Shown piece after piece: positions 36,701-48,535 of a DNA stretch of 64,000 nucleotides (positions are counted from its first letter, which is position 1; each line of letters begins with the position of its first letter). Both the position numbers and the translations under genes were made by a program. The stretch is from Setophaga petechia. Lineage: Eukaryota; Chordata; Aves; Passeriformes; Parulidae. The notes under the pieces are model-generated. The model worked only from the letters and a program-made list of their open reading frames with translations. It had not been told where the DNA came from and did no database searches. The stretch is taken from contig JANCRA010000001.1 in the NCBI GenBank assembly GCA_024362935.1, positions 60,602,930-60,666,929 of the forward strand, in the 5' to 3' direction.

Positions 36701-39700
36701 CTAAAATGCCAAATGCCTTAATGAACATGCCCACAAGGACTCCATTCTGCATTGCATCCTTACTACAACACTTCTCCAAGGGTCTTAGTCCAGTTTACCT
36801 GTGTTAACAATGCTTCCCTCCTTGTTTGTGGATCCCCCTAAAGAATACCACCATAGTAGAAAAAACAACTCCAGAAACAGAAGGCAGGATTGTTTTTTCA
36901 TCATTTCATCATTCATTCAAGATTTTTTCCCTTTTCTTTGCCATCTGGTTGACTTCCAGATCAATCAGGAAAATTAGCTGAGCTGTGTTATTCTGAAGCT
37001 GTTCTATTGACAAGAGCACCAAAGTATATTCAACTGAACCTTTAAGTATACAAATAAATAATAAAATAAACACACCAAGTGTTGACTGCAGCATGCCAAA
37101 GCACAGTAATTCAGATGATAACATTCATAGGTTGAAAGATTAGACCCCAAAGATGCTGAAGTGCATGAAGGCCATGTTTTATGCTGTCTTCAAGTTTTCT
37201 AATTGGCTGGCCCACACTGCCCTGAGCTGCAGTATTCTGTAATAACAGATAATTGTGAGTTACTTCCTTCAACAAAACTGGGAAATCTCTTTTAACTGTC
37301 CAACATATTCAGTTGCTATCTAAAAGCAACTCTGACAAAGAATTGTGATCCATTTTTCACTTGTGTTCTCTTGGGAGCTTCACTTGCACTCAGAGTTAAC
37401 CTCAAGGACACACCTCTCTTACCTAATCAGCATACAAAGGAGCCAGAACCTCATACGATATTCCTTTGAAGTTCATTATCCCTACTACTTCTAAGAACAA
37501 AACTTTAGTTTACTAGAAGTCTTGGTTATCCTGGAATATTTTGACTTGCTCAATTATTTCTCAATTACAGAATACCTAAAACATTCCAAGACACAAATGG
37601 TAAGACAAAACCAGTTCTCCCCACAAAGAACCATTTTTTTTCCATAGCACGGGGGCGTAGAATATTTGTGATGTTGACATTTGTGACTTGGTAAATACCA
37701 GAATGTATACTTTGTACCAGACAAGCCTACTCAGCAAGAACTCATACATACCTGGCTGTTCACAGGGAGCTGTAAAAGGAGCCATACCATGTCAGAACTG
37801 AAAACTGAAATCAGGGCAGGGCAGCTGAATCCAGATCTTCATGAGTAACCTGAGTAATGGGGTTGTACAAGAGAGCTGTAAAAAACAATAGCAACAGAGA
37901 ACAATTAGAAGTGATTTTCCGTTAATTACAGATGAGGACTTGGATTTTACATATGGATTTTAATGCCAGAAAACAAAGTGCTCTGAAACATTGGCTTACA
38001 CATGCCAAGCATTTAAACAGTTCTGATAAATTGACCAATCAAAACTTGTATTATTTAAAAGCCTATCCAGAAGTTACCTTAAGGAAAAGCCTAGTATCTG
38101 CAAAAATACAAATATGCCTTTTAGTCCAGAACTTATCCCATGCTTAAAATAGTATAAATAGTATAATTATACCCATTGTCCCAGATAATCTGGGAGATTG
38201 CATCTTCATGCATTAAAGGAACACAAAGATTTCTATATTTGCTTCTTCACTGTGAAATCAGTAAGGAGAGAAAGCAATAAAGCTCCTACATGAACATAAT
38301 TTTTATTATAACTCCAAAAGTCACATCTGAGGAGTGCCTGTGCATTTGAGACAACACTCATCTCCTCTTGCATGTAAGGCAGAGTTGTACTTCAACCAAA
38401 TCCACAGATGTCTGAAGTGTCTGTTCAAGCCTATTCTTCAATACTGTGTGAACCGGCACACATTCAGCAGTGTTACTGCAGATGAATATGATAGTCATAC
38501 ATTCCTCTTTCCTGAAAAACAGGAAAAGGTATTCAAAACAAGTACTTCAATAAATGAAAAGGAAAACACTAGATAAAACCAGCTTCCTCATGTTTTCAGG
38601 ATTTTTCATGAACAGTTCAGGATCTAATCTGCCTTGGCCAGTGGTGGGTTCAGGAATGCCTATTCCCTGACATACAGCTGCAGGTCAGAACCTTTCCTCA
38701 CACATACAATGCTTTTGGGATGGTTTATCATCAATTTTATAACACTCATGTGGGATCGCGTTACTGCATTGGGTGCTTCTACCCTTGTCCCACCTGGGCA
38801 CAAATCAATCTTTATTCATGGGCGGACACAGCTGTCCCCATTCTTTCAGCCTGCTCCCTGACACACAGTCTCCTGCTCTGACATCTGCAAACACCCAAGA
38901 TGTTCTGATACCTCACCCATGACTTGCTGGTCTGCATCACCTGAGCACACCCATGGAGCACGTACACATTTCTGGCACTTCCAGCAGCTTTCTTCCAAAA
39001 GGAAAAAACATCCAGGTTAAATGTGCATTGGGAGGTCTCTCAGTCAATAACATACAGAACATAAAACACATAGCAATTTGTTTCCCTAAGTTAACACCAT
39101 TTTTGAGGCCTGTCATTCCTTTTCTATGACACCATTTAGATAAGGGAATTTGGGAGGGCTTGCAGATCCCGGATGCTGGATGCACACCCTGAGAGCATCC
39201 TGACTTGGTGGTGTAATCTGACCTCATCAATTATTCTGTGCAAACAAATGAACAGTTCTCCAGACATGCAAGATAATGGAAGAACCAGCCCTTGGAGGCA
39301 AGTGTGAGGTCTGGATGAGCTGGGAACTAGAACGTGGGGGTCTGCCACAGAGCACCCCTGTGGACAAAGGCTGACAGACCGTAACCTCTCTCAAGAGCCA
39401 CTCAACACTGCAGGTTGCAGCCAATAAAAAAATAAATTAAAAGATTGAGAGCACCAGTGCTATTACATGATGATTTTAAGTCTTATGTAGATGCTAATCA
39501 TGTATTATGACTAAGTTTGATTCAGCCACTCCCTACTTAAATCTAAAGGTATTGCTTGTCATTTCCACAAGTGTTCGCAGTAAAACTGACATCTCAACCA
39601 GGAGAGACAGCATGCCAAACTACAAACTGGTGTTTTACTGCAACCCACTGTTTGCTCTTGTGTCAGCACACTTGTACTTATTCTCTTAATATGCACTTTA

Positions 39701-40370
39701 ATATGGGGCTTGCTACACAAGTTGCATGGGTTTTTTTCATGAAGCAGCAGAACCAGCTGATGATCTTACTGACTGGTGAGCTAAGTGATACAAGATGCTA
39801 AAGATCAGAACAAATACTTCATTTGTATATTTTATTTGTTCCCATTGTAAGTAGTTTAAGACCAGTTGCCTCAGAATTCAGACCAAATCACTGCTAGTAA
39901 AGCCTTGGCCCTTGTTTGAAAATGCAGGAGAGTATCAGAATATGAATGACAGAACAGAAACCACAATTTAGTATGGCACTTGGTCCTTGGGGCCACTAGT
40001 CAGGGTCCCTAAACAAATAACCAACATAAAGTATTTTTTCTCTCTGCCCCTATTTCTTGAGGGTTTTAAAGGCACGATCAGCCTCAGTCAAGGGACAGAA
40101 GTAATAAATTTGATAAGCAGACTCATAAAAGAAAGCAGAGGACAGACACCACTGGCTCCATGTTACCCAGCCAGGGTGACAGCAAAGGTTATTTCCAGCA
40201 ATGCAGGAACTGGGCAGCTGCAGAAACAAGCTGCCCTACCTCACCATAGTGAGGTATGCAGAGGCAGGTGTCCTCTCCACTTGTTGAAGGACTAGATAGG
40301 CACAGACTGCCAAGACTAAGATTTTCCCAGGGAAATAGACAAGAATATTTATCTCCTCCCCTTTGCCTCT
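33705..40370. other. Long unique stretch without recognisable genes
   Basis: A 140-codon minus-strand frame (35845-36267) sits in a locally GC-richer patch without domain features. An 18-base segment (37752-37769, minus) lies between a very good acceptor (GGCTCCTTTTACAG) and a good donor (CCAG|GTATGT). Nothing else can be supported. Confidence 0.45.
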
Positions 40371-40395
40371 CCCCACCGCCCCCCTCCCCCCCTCC
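40371..40395 (-). other. C-rich tract, G-quadruplex potential on minus strand
   Basis: Plus-strand C runs of 4, 2, 6, 7 and 2 bases lie close together (40371-40374, 40376-40377, 40379-40384, 40386-40392, 40394-40395). The minus strand therefore has enough G triplets with one- to four-base loops to satisfy the usual quadruplex motif, splitting the longer runs. Confidence 0.7.
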
Positions 40396-41709
40396 ATTTA
40401 CCCATTTCAGCTCCCTTGCCGTGCTTATCACTTGATTTCTTAATTCTCTAATCTTTGAGAAGCAAACGGAATCTAATAAAAGTCTTCATTAAATCAGTGG
40501 TTCAGAATATTCCACCCTGCTGACAGAAGAACAACTTACTGCATTATGCAGACAACAAAGCAACACAGACGGACTAAGAAACCCAAAACAAAATTTCAGA
40601 TGACCATGTGGCCTACACACATTTTTTTGAGTTCATTTGCTCCACTCTGGACACTAGCGGAGAGCTGTTTTCCAGAACACCCACTCATTTTTTTTGTATG
40701 GTGGAACTAAACAATTAGTTCAACCTCCACCATATTTAACATTTGTTTTAATAAGCAGAAGAAGCCTTTCACAAATGGTTAATACTGACTAGCATTGAGC
40801 TTCCCTTTTACAACTACAGCTAATTCCTTCTTTCTTTGTTCCTCTCTCTTCCCCCTTTTTTACTTCCAAGTTCAAATAAATGCCTTCAGCACACTTGATG
40901 CAATAGGCAGCTGTTTCTCGCAACTATAGCTACTAAAAGGCATTTTGAACAGTGCCAGAGAACACTGTCCAACACTTGTGACTTATGGATCAATAAGTCT
41001 GTCAAGATATCACAGAGCATAAATGTTCATGTTCTTAAAGGAAACTATCAAGTACTGAAGAGAAAAGTACTCCCTTCATAAAAGCCCAACTGCCTGATTA
41101 TGCAAGTTGTCCCCAAAGCAGACATTGTGTACTCTTCGGAGGGTAAGGCAGCAGGGGAGGTCCACCTACATTCCTATAAAAGCCCACTCCCACTGGCTGG
41201 GAGGGAATGTGTGTTGCTAGGACATTCTTCAGGCTTCTGAGAGTCAGCATCATCTGCAGCCTACTGCAATGAAGTGCAGAAGAATGACAAGCATCTGAGT
41301 AGAAGCCTGTGTGTGCGTGTGTGTACGCACGCCTGAATCTGGAAATGCCTGTGTGGTCAGCCTCATGGTATTGGAGATGCTGGCCAGAGCTCCCAAAACA
41401 TTCAGGACCCATTTCTTTTTCCTACGGATAGGATCATACACAGCATGGATGCAGAAAGAGCAGAGAAAATAATTTCTGTACATCCACAGTCGGCTGGTTA
41501 GAGTCTCAAATAGGTCATGGGAGCCTAAATTCAAAGACTGGGGCTTTCTGCAGAAGTAGAGACCCACTTCACAACAAGAATAATTTCAATACCTTTCCCC
41601 AAAGGTATTTAATTTGGTAATTGTGTTATTGAGAGCACTAACCAACTTCCAGAACTAGAAGCACACGTGACTGTTCAGATGCTGTGGCAACCCTGCAAGC
41701 TCTGCAGAA
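40396..41709. other. Unique stretch; short (GT)n tract
   Basis: A short imperfect GT/CG alternating tract lies at 41309-41330. A minus-strand frame of 105 codons (41250-41567) contains the basic segment DPIRRKKKWVLNVLGALA. It has no clear splice acceptor, so it is not called. Confidence 0.4.
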
Positions 41710-42290
41710 CCGAGCATGCCGCGGGACCTCGGAGCTGTTTGTACCGCGAACACAGCGCGGGCGATCCCTGTCATTTCACGTTAAGTGCAAGCGCTGCTTT
41801 CTGCTCAAGGAAATGCTTTCTGCAGAAAGAGGACAGGAGTGCAACGAAAATGCCACAGAGTCCCGTCCTTTACACAATAAGCCTTCTCCAGAGTGGGGGG
41901 AAAGAGATAACACACAAACAGAAAATCAGTGATTGCTCCCGAGCATTCCATTTGCATCCCGGCAGGATCAGAGTGCTTAGGCTACCCCATGAGCATCCGA
42001 TAACAACACAAATAGTGCCACTCCGTTCTGAGCGGGCAGGGTCTCCTTGGCACTACGGCTGCTCAGTGACCCGCATAGAGGAACACCCCTACAGCAAGAG
42101 CGATTCCAGCAGGCTTTTGTCACAAGCCCAGACACCCTCTTGGCACAGCAGCCCCGAGTACTGCTGCCAATGACAGCGTCTCATCCACAAGGGGCATCAA
42201 GTGTATCAGCGCCTTTGCGTTCTTCTCCCCTGCTCACCCTGGTTTTGGCTGAGCATCACGGGGGGGTGTGAATCACCGACCTGTCGCAAT
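41710..42290. promoter_or_regulatory. CpG cluster, best promoter or CpG island candidate in window
   Basis: The first 100 bases hold about 11 CpGs, including GCGCGGGCG. Roughly 28 occur over the 580 bases, ending at a G7 run near 42265. The surrounding sequence has very few. This is the pattern of a small CpG island, although GC content falls along its length. A 168-codon plus-strand frame (41667-42173) overlaps it but lacks protein features and is probably a by-product of the higher GC. No TATA box was recognised and transcription direction is unknown. Confidence 0.4.
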
Positions 42291-43010
42291 TGCTGATCAC
42301 AGTTAATGAGCTGGGAAGAAAAGAAGTTGCAACAAACCTCTTTGCTGAGCACAGCACCTTGTTCATGGTCCGAGACAGCTCTCAAGGCTCAGACTGACAA
42401 TACAATTACAGGATATAGAAATTTGCTCTACATTTGTGCTTGGCCTAAGCACATGAATACAATTTAGCTGCAGCCTTGCCTTAGTTTGCATCTTTAGGTG
42501 TTTACCCCTTTCCCATGTTTTCTCATCTCCATGCTGGTTTTGACGCACAAACTTACAACATACAAGCTACTGGAGTTTCACCATCATCAATTCTGGCACT
42601 GTACTTGACATTTCGTAAAAAACTCTGGAAACAGGATGTGCTGCAAGAAGCAAGAAGGATTTCAAGCTGAGCAATGAACAAGCTCATAGTGAACTACATT
42701 CTCCCTGTGAATGACTTATGGCTGGAAGAGGGCATATTCCTATAACCCATGGCTGCTATTTCTCTTAAATTCAAGTAGCTAACAAACTTGTCTCTTTTTT
42801 TTAATCACTGCTTCTTAGGGCCTAACTAGCATCCCAAAATAATTAAAAATCAAGCAAATGACACACAAGGCTTAAGGAGCATACATCCAACTCATGTTTA
42901 TACAACAATACTCCCACATTGTAGGGGCTTTTCATAATTTTTTCGGTGTACACAGTAGTTAAGAAATTCTTGTTGCAAAACTGATGAGTTATCAATGACA
43001 AATGTCATAC
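42291..43010. other. Unique stretch, no gene seen
   Basis: Only short frames. No repeat recognised. Confidence 0.4.
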
Positions 43011-43400
43011 CTCCCATCTCCCATGACTGTACCGCAGAGCACTGAGAACTTGGATCACTGCACAGGAACAGGAAGGGCTATCTTCAAGTCTTATCACCAC
43101 TCCAGGTTGGGAATCCATACAGACCTCCTTGCTGGGATGTGATTTCACAGCCCACATGATAGGCACAAGTCTGTGTGGAGGTGCATGACGCAGAATTTCC
43201 TTGGCCAATTCTCTCACCATGACATCAATGAGGGCAGCAACTGCAACTCCACAACAGGTTTTGATGACAATCAAGTCTAAACACTCATGCGCTGCAGTAA
43301 CAGCGACCACAAGGTTTGACTTCTCCCACCCAGAGTATTCAGACATGACTGGAATATCTGGCACACACGGCAGCAAGAGAAGTGTGATAAGTGTGATACC
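43011..43400 (-). CDS. Candidate 130-codon exon, unknown protein (low confidence)
   Basis: The minus strand has 390 bases, exactly 130 codons, open in one frame between TTACCACAG at its start and a donor GGGAG|GTATGAC at its end. The frame includes the hydrophobic, alanine- and valine-rich stretch TCCGVAVAALIDVMVRELAK and later HAPPHRLVPIMWAVKSHP and EDSPSCSC. The alternation of hydrophobic helix-like and polar parts looks protein-like. The acceptor has a poor pyrimidine tract, and an ATG lies just outside it in the same frame. I do not recognise the family. It is the longest splice-flanked open stretch here, but it could still be chance or a degraded gene copy. Confidence 0.2.
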
Positions 43401-46400
43401 CTGTGGTAACTGACATGTCATAGCTCAGTAAGCTCAGGGCTCAATCAGGAGTGGTGTTCACCTAATATCGAATTAATCTGTGGCTTACAGAAACACCCAG
43501 TTATCCCACCCCTAGCTGTGACACTCACACATCCCAAATCAGGCACATCACCTTGGGTGCAGCATTACAAACAGCAGAATTGTCATCTGCCCATCTGTAA
43601 ATGCCAAGCATTGGTTCATTTCCCCATTCACACGTGCCCCCTCCAATGTGCATTACAATATTCAAACATTCCCAGTCATGGGGAAAATTCCCTCTCTTGG
43701 TCACTGAAGCTGCTGTTCAGACCATGAGAGGAAGCACACTTGGGTGGTTCTGCATTGCTAAGGGTAGGCCAGCAGCCCAGACCCCGTGTTCTCCACAGCC
43801 CACTCTCAAGGGCCCAACTGTGGCAGTTCTCCACTGCTCTGGCTGCCATGGTGGCTCGGCAGCAGCTCTTGCATTTCCGACATCTCCCTTGCTGATATGC
43901 AAGGAGCGGTCACAGATTTGCATAATGCATTCCAGCAAGTTCAACGGGATACAACAGTGTAACAGAACACCATGGAAGGTGGTAAGACAGGGACACAAAA
44001 GAGCCACATACCGCTCAGAAGAACAATTCCAATTCTTTTGGTAGCTAAAAAAAAATTTAAATAGTGTATATATGTTTCCAGGTGATGACCACATAAAGCT
44101 AACACTGTCAGTCCAATGTAAAGATGTGCCCTGCACTACTTTTATCCACCACTCCACTATTCTGACTTACAGATTTCATTCCCTTGTGCTTGGGAGCGTC
44201 TTGCAGCATTTCTTGCATTTGCCCAATTCATGACACCATTTTCTGTCTTGTTTTTAATAAAATTGTCTTTAATTCAAAGGCAATCAAAGCAACTCAAGGA
44301 GTCTTATTCCCTACACTGTAACTTCTCAGCAGATAAGCATAGCTGGAAACTCAGTTTTCCATGCTAAGTGCACACTTCAGTTGTGGATGTGGCTAGCTTC
44401 ATAAAGATCCTTAATTTTTATCATCTGAGTCTACTGGACATAATCCTTACTCTAATTTTCAATTCTTGCTGTCCCCTCTCATCATTCATGTGTCAGGAGC
44501 AAAGGTGCAGTATAACCTCCCAAAAACTATATAAAATCTCTTACAAGAGCACCACACTACTTTTGTATCTTAGACATTGACACAAACACCAATCTCAGAA
44601 GAAAAAAAAAACACCCCTCCATGCAGTATTTCAGAGGTAAACTTCAGGCACAATTGAAAATACAGCATTTCACTCATACTTGGAATTTCTAACATTCCCA
44701 GTTGGTTATTCCTACAAGCTTTGTCTGGTGAAACCATGGTGGGATACAATTACTGTGCTTAGATGGTAAGTGTTTGGAGAATCCTCATAATTTCAAGGAG
44801 ATGACTTTCTGTTCAGTGTACCAACTTTGGAACACAAAGTCCCCAGGCAGTTAATACAGACAAATCTTAGACCTTGTATAGTCAGGAACTTAACTTGTTA
44901 TTGGATTAGCTGGGATTTGGAACATCACAGCACACAAGCCTGTTAGGAACAGCACCAGAGCTGCAGACAGTGCAGCAGCAACAAGAACAATCATTAAGTG
45001 TCACCCATTATATGCTGTGACACACCCTACAGAGAAGATTTTCCTTAGTTAAACCATGTGCAATAAAACCCTCTCTCAGAAACAGTGACAAATCCCTGTG
45101 ACAGGCTCACTCCATAATTGCCTTCTTGTTTCTCCATTTGGAAAAGAAAGCTTTTGGCACTAGTTTCCTGATGATAATTGTGCCAATTTATCAGTAAGAA
45201 AAGCAACATCACAAATAATAACAGGGAAATATCACAGCCCCTTCAAGTTCTTCTGGTTTTTTCCCCATCAACTCCCTCATTTTCTTGGAATCACTTTCCC
45301 CAGTAAACTAATGAGAGAGCAGAACAGGTACCTACCCGAGAGTAAACAAGTATATCTGCTACAAACTAGTTAAAGGAATGTTTTACAAAGCCAAAGATGA
45401 ATAATACAGCAGTGAAGTTCATTTTGTTCCCTCATATGCAAAAGGCACAGCAGAGTCTTCATTTACAGGCAGAAACTGATTCCCGGGGATCTGTGTTCCA
45501 GAAACAATCAGTGCCACAATCACCTCTGCCTATCAGGGGATCCAATTGCAGGAAAGGGTTTCTTAGTGACTGCAGTCCTAGGTGTGGTGAATACAGCACC
45601 CAGTCCCAGCAGAATTTAACTTCCACACTCTCCAAGTCTCTCCTTGGGCACTTTGACATCTACGTGGCAAAAATCTGCCAAGTTGGACATATATATTCAT
45701 ATTTTTTTCATTAAACTATTTCACTACCAAACACCAAATTCATGCCTTCCAAAATTGAGGTAGTAAAGCTTGACTGATTCTCAACATTTTATACCAGCAC
45801 TTGGGCAAAGCAGGGTATTTTTCCTGATCCTTCTTTTCAAGTGGCCTTCATATCACATCCAAAATCATGTCATTACAACACTAAAAAGTATGGAAAAAAT
45901 CTCTATTCAAGCTCAAGAGAGAAAATACTATAACATGCTCTAAGACAGGATTTTAGAATACAAAGCAGTTATAACAACAGATGGCACCATAACTTTCCTC
46001 TGTAATTCATACTTAAGATTTACATATATTTATGATAACATTCAGGACAAAAATATTTAGATTTTTCATACACTTATAAAATTTATCTTGCTACAGAAAA
46101 CACCTACACCATCTTTGATAAAGGATTACAGAGTTTACTGAAACACAGCTTAAGAAAACAGTTCTACGAAACAATTGTTTTGAAAACCAACTGGTGCTGA
46201 ACAGTACAAATCAGCATCAGAGAGAACGCAGAATGGTTTTCAACAGCCAAGCATGGCAAAGGCAAAAAGACAGTCAAAACATTTCATGTTTGACTGATAT
46301 TGAAGTGAAAAGGAGCTTAAGTTACAGCATTCACCTAAGTGATCAAGCAGCCTTCCTGGCACAAGCCCAAAGCGAAGGCAGAATCACCTGACATGGAGCT

Positions 46401-48454
46401 GGAAGGCTTTGCCTCTCCTCATTAAGGACTCGCATTTCCTGTTCTACTGAAAGCAGCACCCAGAAGTGCATTCCTCAGTGCAGATGTTAGAGATAGGAGC
46501 TGGCATTGCTTTGGTGAACATCCCTAAAAATATAAATCTAACTGACACATTAAAATATGAGGGAAGACTTGCAAGTTGCAGAAGTTATTTTGGGAAATAA
46601 AGTGCCAAGCACCAGTAAACACTGCCCAGTGACAGGACAGAATGGCAGGGTATGGAGGAGACCCATACAGGTCACAGGTTTGCAGTGGGTGTAACAAAAC
46701 AGATGTCAATAACCAGACTTGTCATGCTTAATTTCAGACCAAATTCACAAAAGTCATCAATAATTCTAAAATACCCTTAAACACACTTCTTTTTTTCATT
46801 GCTCCTTAAAAACAAAATAAATGCACACTCCTCATTCTCTAAAAAGCCACTACCCTGATTCTCATCCACTTTACCTGATGTAATTTCACAGACAATTTCT
46901 TGCATTTCTTCTGCTGGTGCATTTTAAACAATACCTTCTGTATCTTGTCATTGGGTTCTTTTTCTCTAAAACTGTGACTGTGCTAGTTTGAATTTGAAAA
47001 AAAATAATTTCATCAGAACACAAGCTCTTTGCTAACTTCCTCCTGAATGATTTTAAAATGCACCTGTGTTCCTACAGAGCCATAGCAGTACCATGGCACC
47101 TCTGCTCTCCAGAGGCAAGCTGTAGCTCATGAACTAGTTGGCAAGTCTGAAAGCAGCCCACAACCACAGCACAAGTGCTCTTGGAATCCAATGATGAGGC
47201 ATCATTCCATGAAGTAAGAAATGCTCATGACAAAAAGTCTCAGATCCCATAAAGTTACATGAAGTGTAAAGCCAAGTGTCTGTGGAAGTGCCTCTGACTC
47301 CTCTTTCAATCAACTCAGTATTTCTTTATAAGCAATCCAACCAGCCTTTTGATATTTATGCTGTCCTGCTGCTTTGGGATCACCCAGCTAGGCATCATCT
47401 GCCCTGAGACAGGAACAGCAGGCATTTTGCACACCAACCAAAGTAATTCCTCTTCTCCTATTCTTCCCATTTTGTAATGAAAACTACTTCCTGAGTTGGT
47501 TGCTGTCACTGGAGCCCTGCCAGTTCTGTCCCAGGTATAAAGGACTCTCCATATGCAGGTGTGTCCAAGGTAAGGCTCCACAAACCAAAGGGAGGTGTCC
47601 CTAAGCTGTTTCCAATGGTGAGTGAGTGAGAACTGTTCTGTCAGCCATAGCAGAGGTCAGTTACCCGGTAAAGAGCTTCCTCACCATCACTGTGGTTACC
47701 ACTTACCTTCCCCTTGTCACTGCAACATTCTGAAGAGGTTCTAGAGGCTCACAGCTTCCAATTTATTTTCCTGCTCCATCAAATCAAATCCATCAGCAAT
47801 CTTTAAACTCCGCAGTCCCTTTCATTCTCCAAGATTAATTTTGTTTGTCCATATCCTGTTGGCCTCTTGAAGCCTTTTCTCCAATACTTCCATTATGAAA
47901 ACAACAAAAACCAAAGGTCACATGATACACGTGTCTATTGCATTTCCCAGGGCAAAAGTGCACTAGGAAACCTACTCCAGTATACAATTTGGTCTTGAAC
48001 CCAAAGTTTATAATCTTAATTAAAAGCTAGTAAAAGCAAAGGAACCAGCCAGGAGAGGTAAACTAATTGACCCCAAAGTTATATCATCAGATGGAGTTAT
48101 TCCATTTCTACTCCATTGACTCGCACTACAGAAACTCCAAAAAGCACAGCCTTTCTTGAAAATCACCCAGCAAACAGAACTAGCAAGTCATCATCATCTT
48201 GATTCTTCTGTTTTCCTATTACTAGGTATCAAAAGCTCCATAATGTGGCAGCACCAAGCCTACTGGCTGCAAGTTCAAACCTGCTTTTTGTCTGCATTCA
48301 CAGCTGGAAAAAAACATCAGCTGTGCATCCTTCACCTGTGCCAAATATCTTTTGTAAGCAAGCCAGACAAAATGCAAGACACAGCCATGGAAGTTTGGTA
48401 GCCAAATTACTAGAGCAAATCTCTTCTACTCCCTTGCTGCAGAAAAAAGAAATG
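43401..48454. other. Unique stretch without recognisable genes
   Basis: A 146-codon minus-strand frame (43717-44157) crosses a T-rich acceptor-like site near 44043 (TTTTTTTTAG) but has no donor that I trust. A further open stretch (minus, about 46876-46965) ends at a donor ATCAG|GTAAAG and is lysine-rich. Neither is called. Confidence 0.4.
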
Positions 48455-48535
48455 GAAAAACTCCAAACCAATAGAACCACATAAACCTAAAAAAAAATAA
48501 ATTTGAAAATCCAACCAATAGGACCACATAAGCCT
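48455..48535 (+). repeat. Duplicated about 32-base block
   Basis: The block at 48455-48488 (core CCAATAGAACCACATAA) recurs at 48505-48535 with a few changes (CCAATAGGACCACATAA). An A-rich spacer of 16 bases separates them. Both carry a CCAAT pentamer. Only two copies are seen. Confidence 0.85.

Noticed and set aside
41667..42173. 168-codon plus-strand frame, the longest in the window
   Set aside because: It lies in the CpG-rich patch where stop codons are rarer, has no recognisable domain, and overlaps open frames in other phases. Best explained by base composition.
43717..44157. 146-codon minus-strand frame with a T-rich acceptor near 44043
   Set aside because: No credible donor, and the GC-richer second half drives the length. 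Not enough to call an exon.
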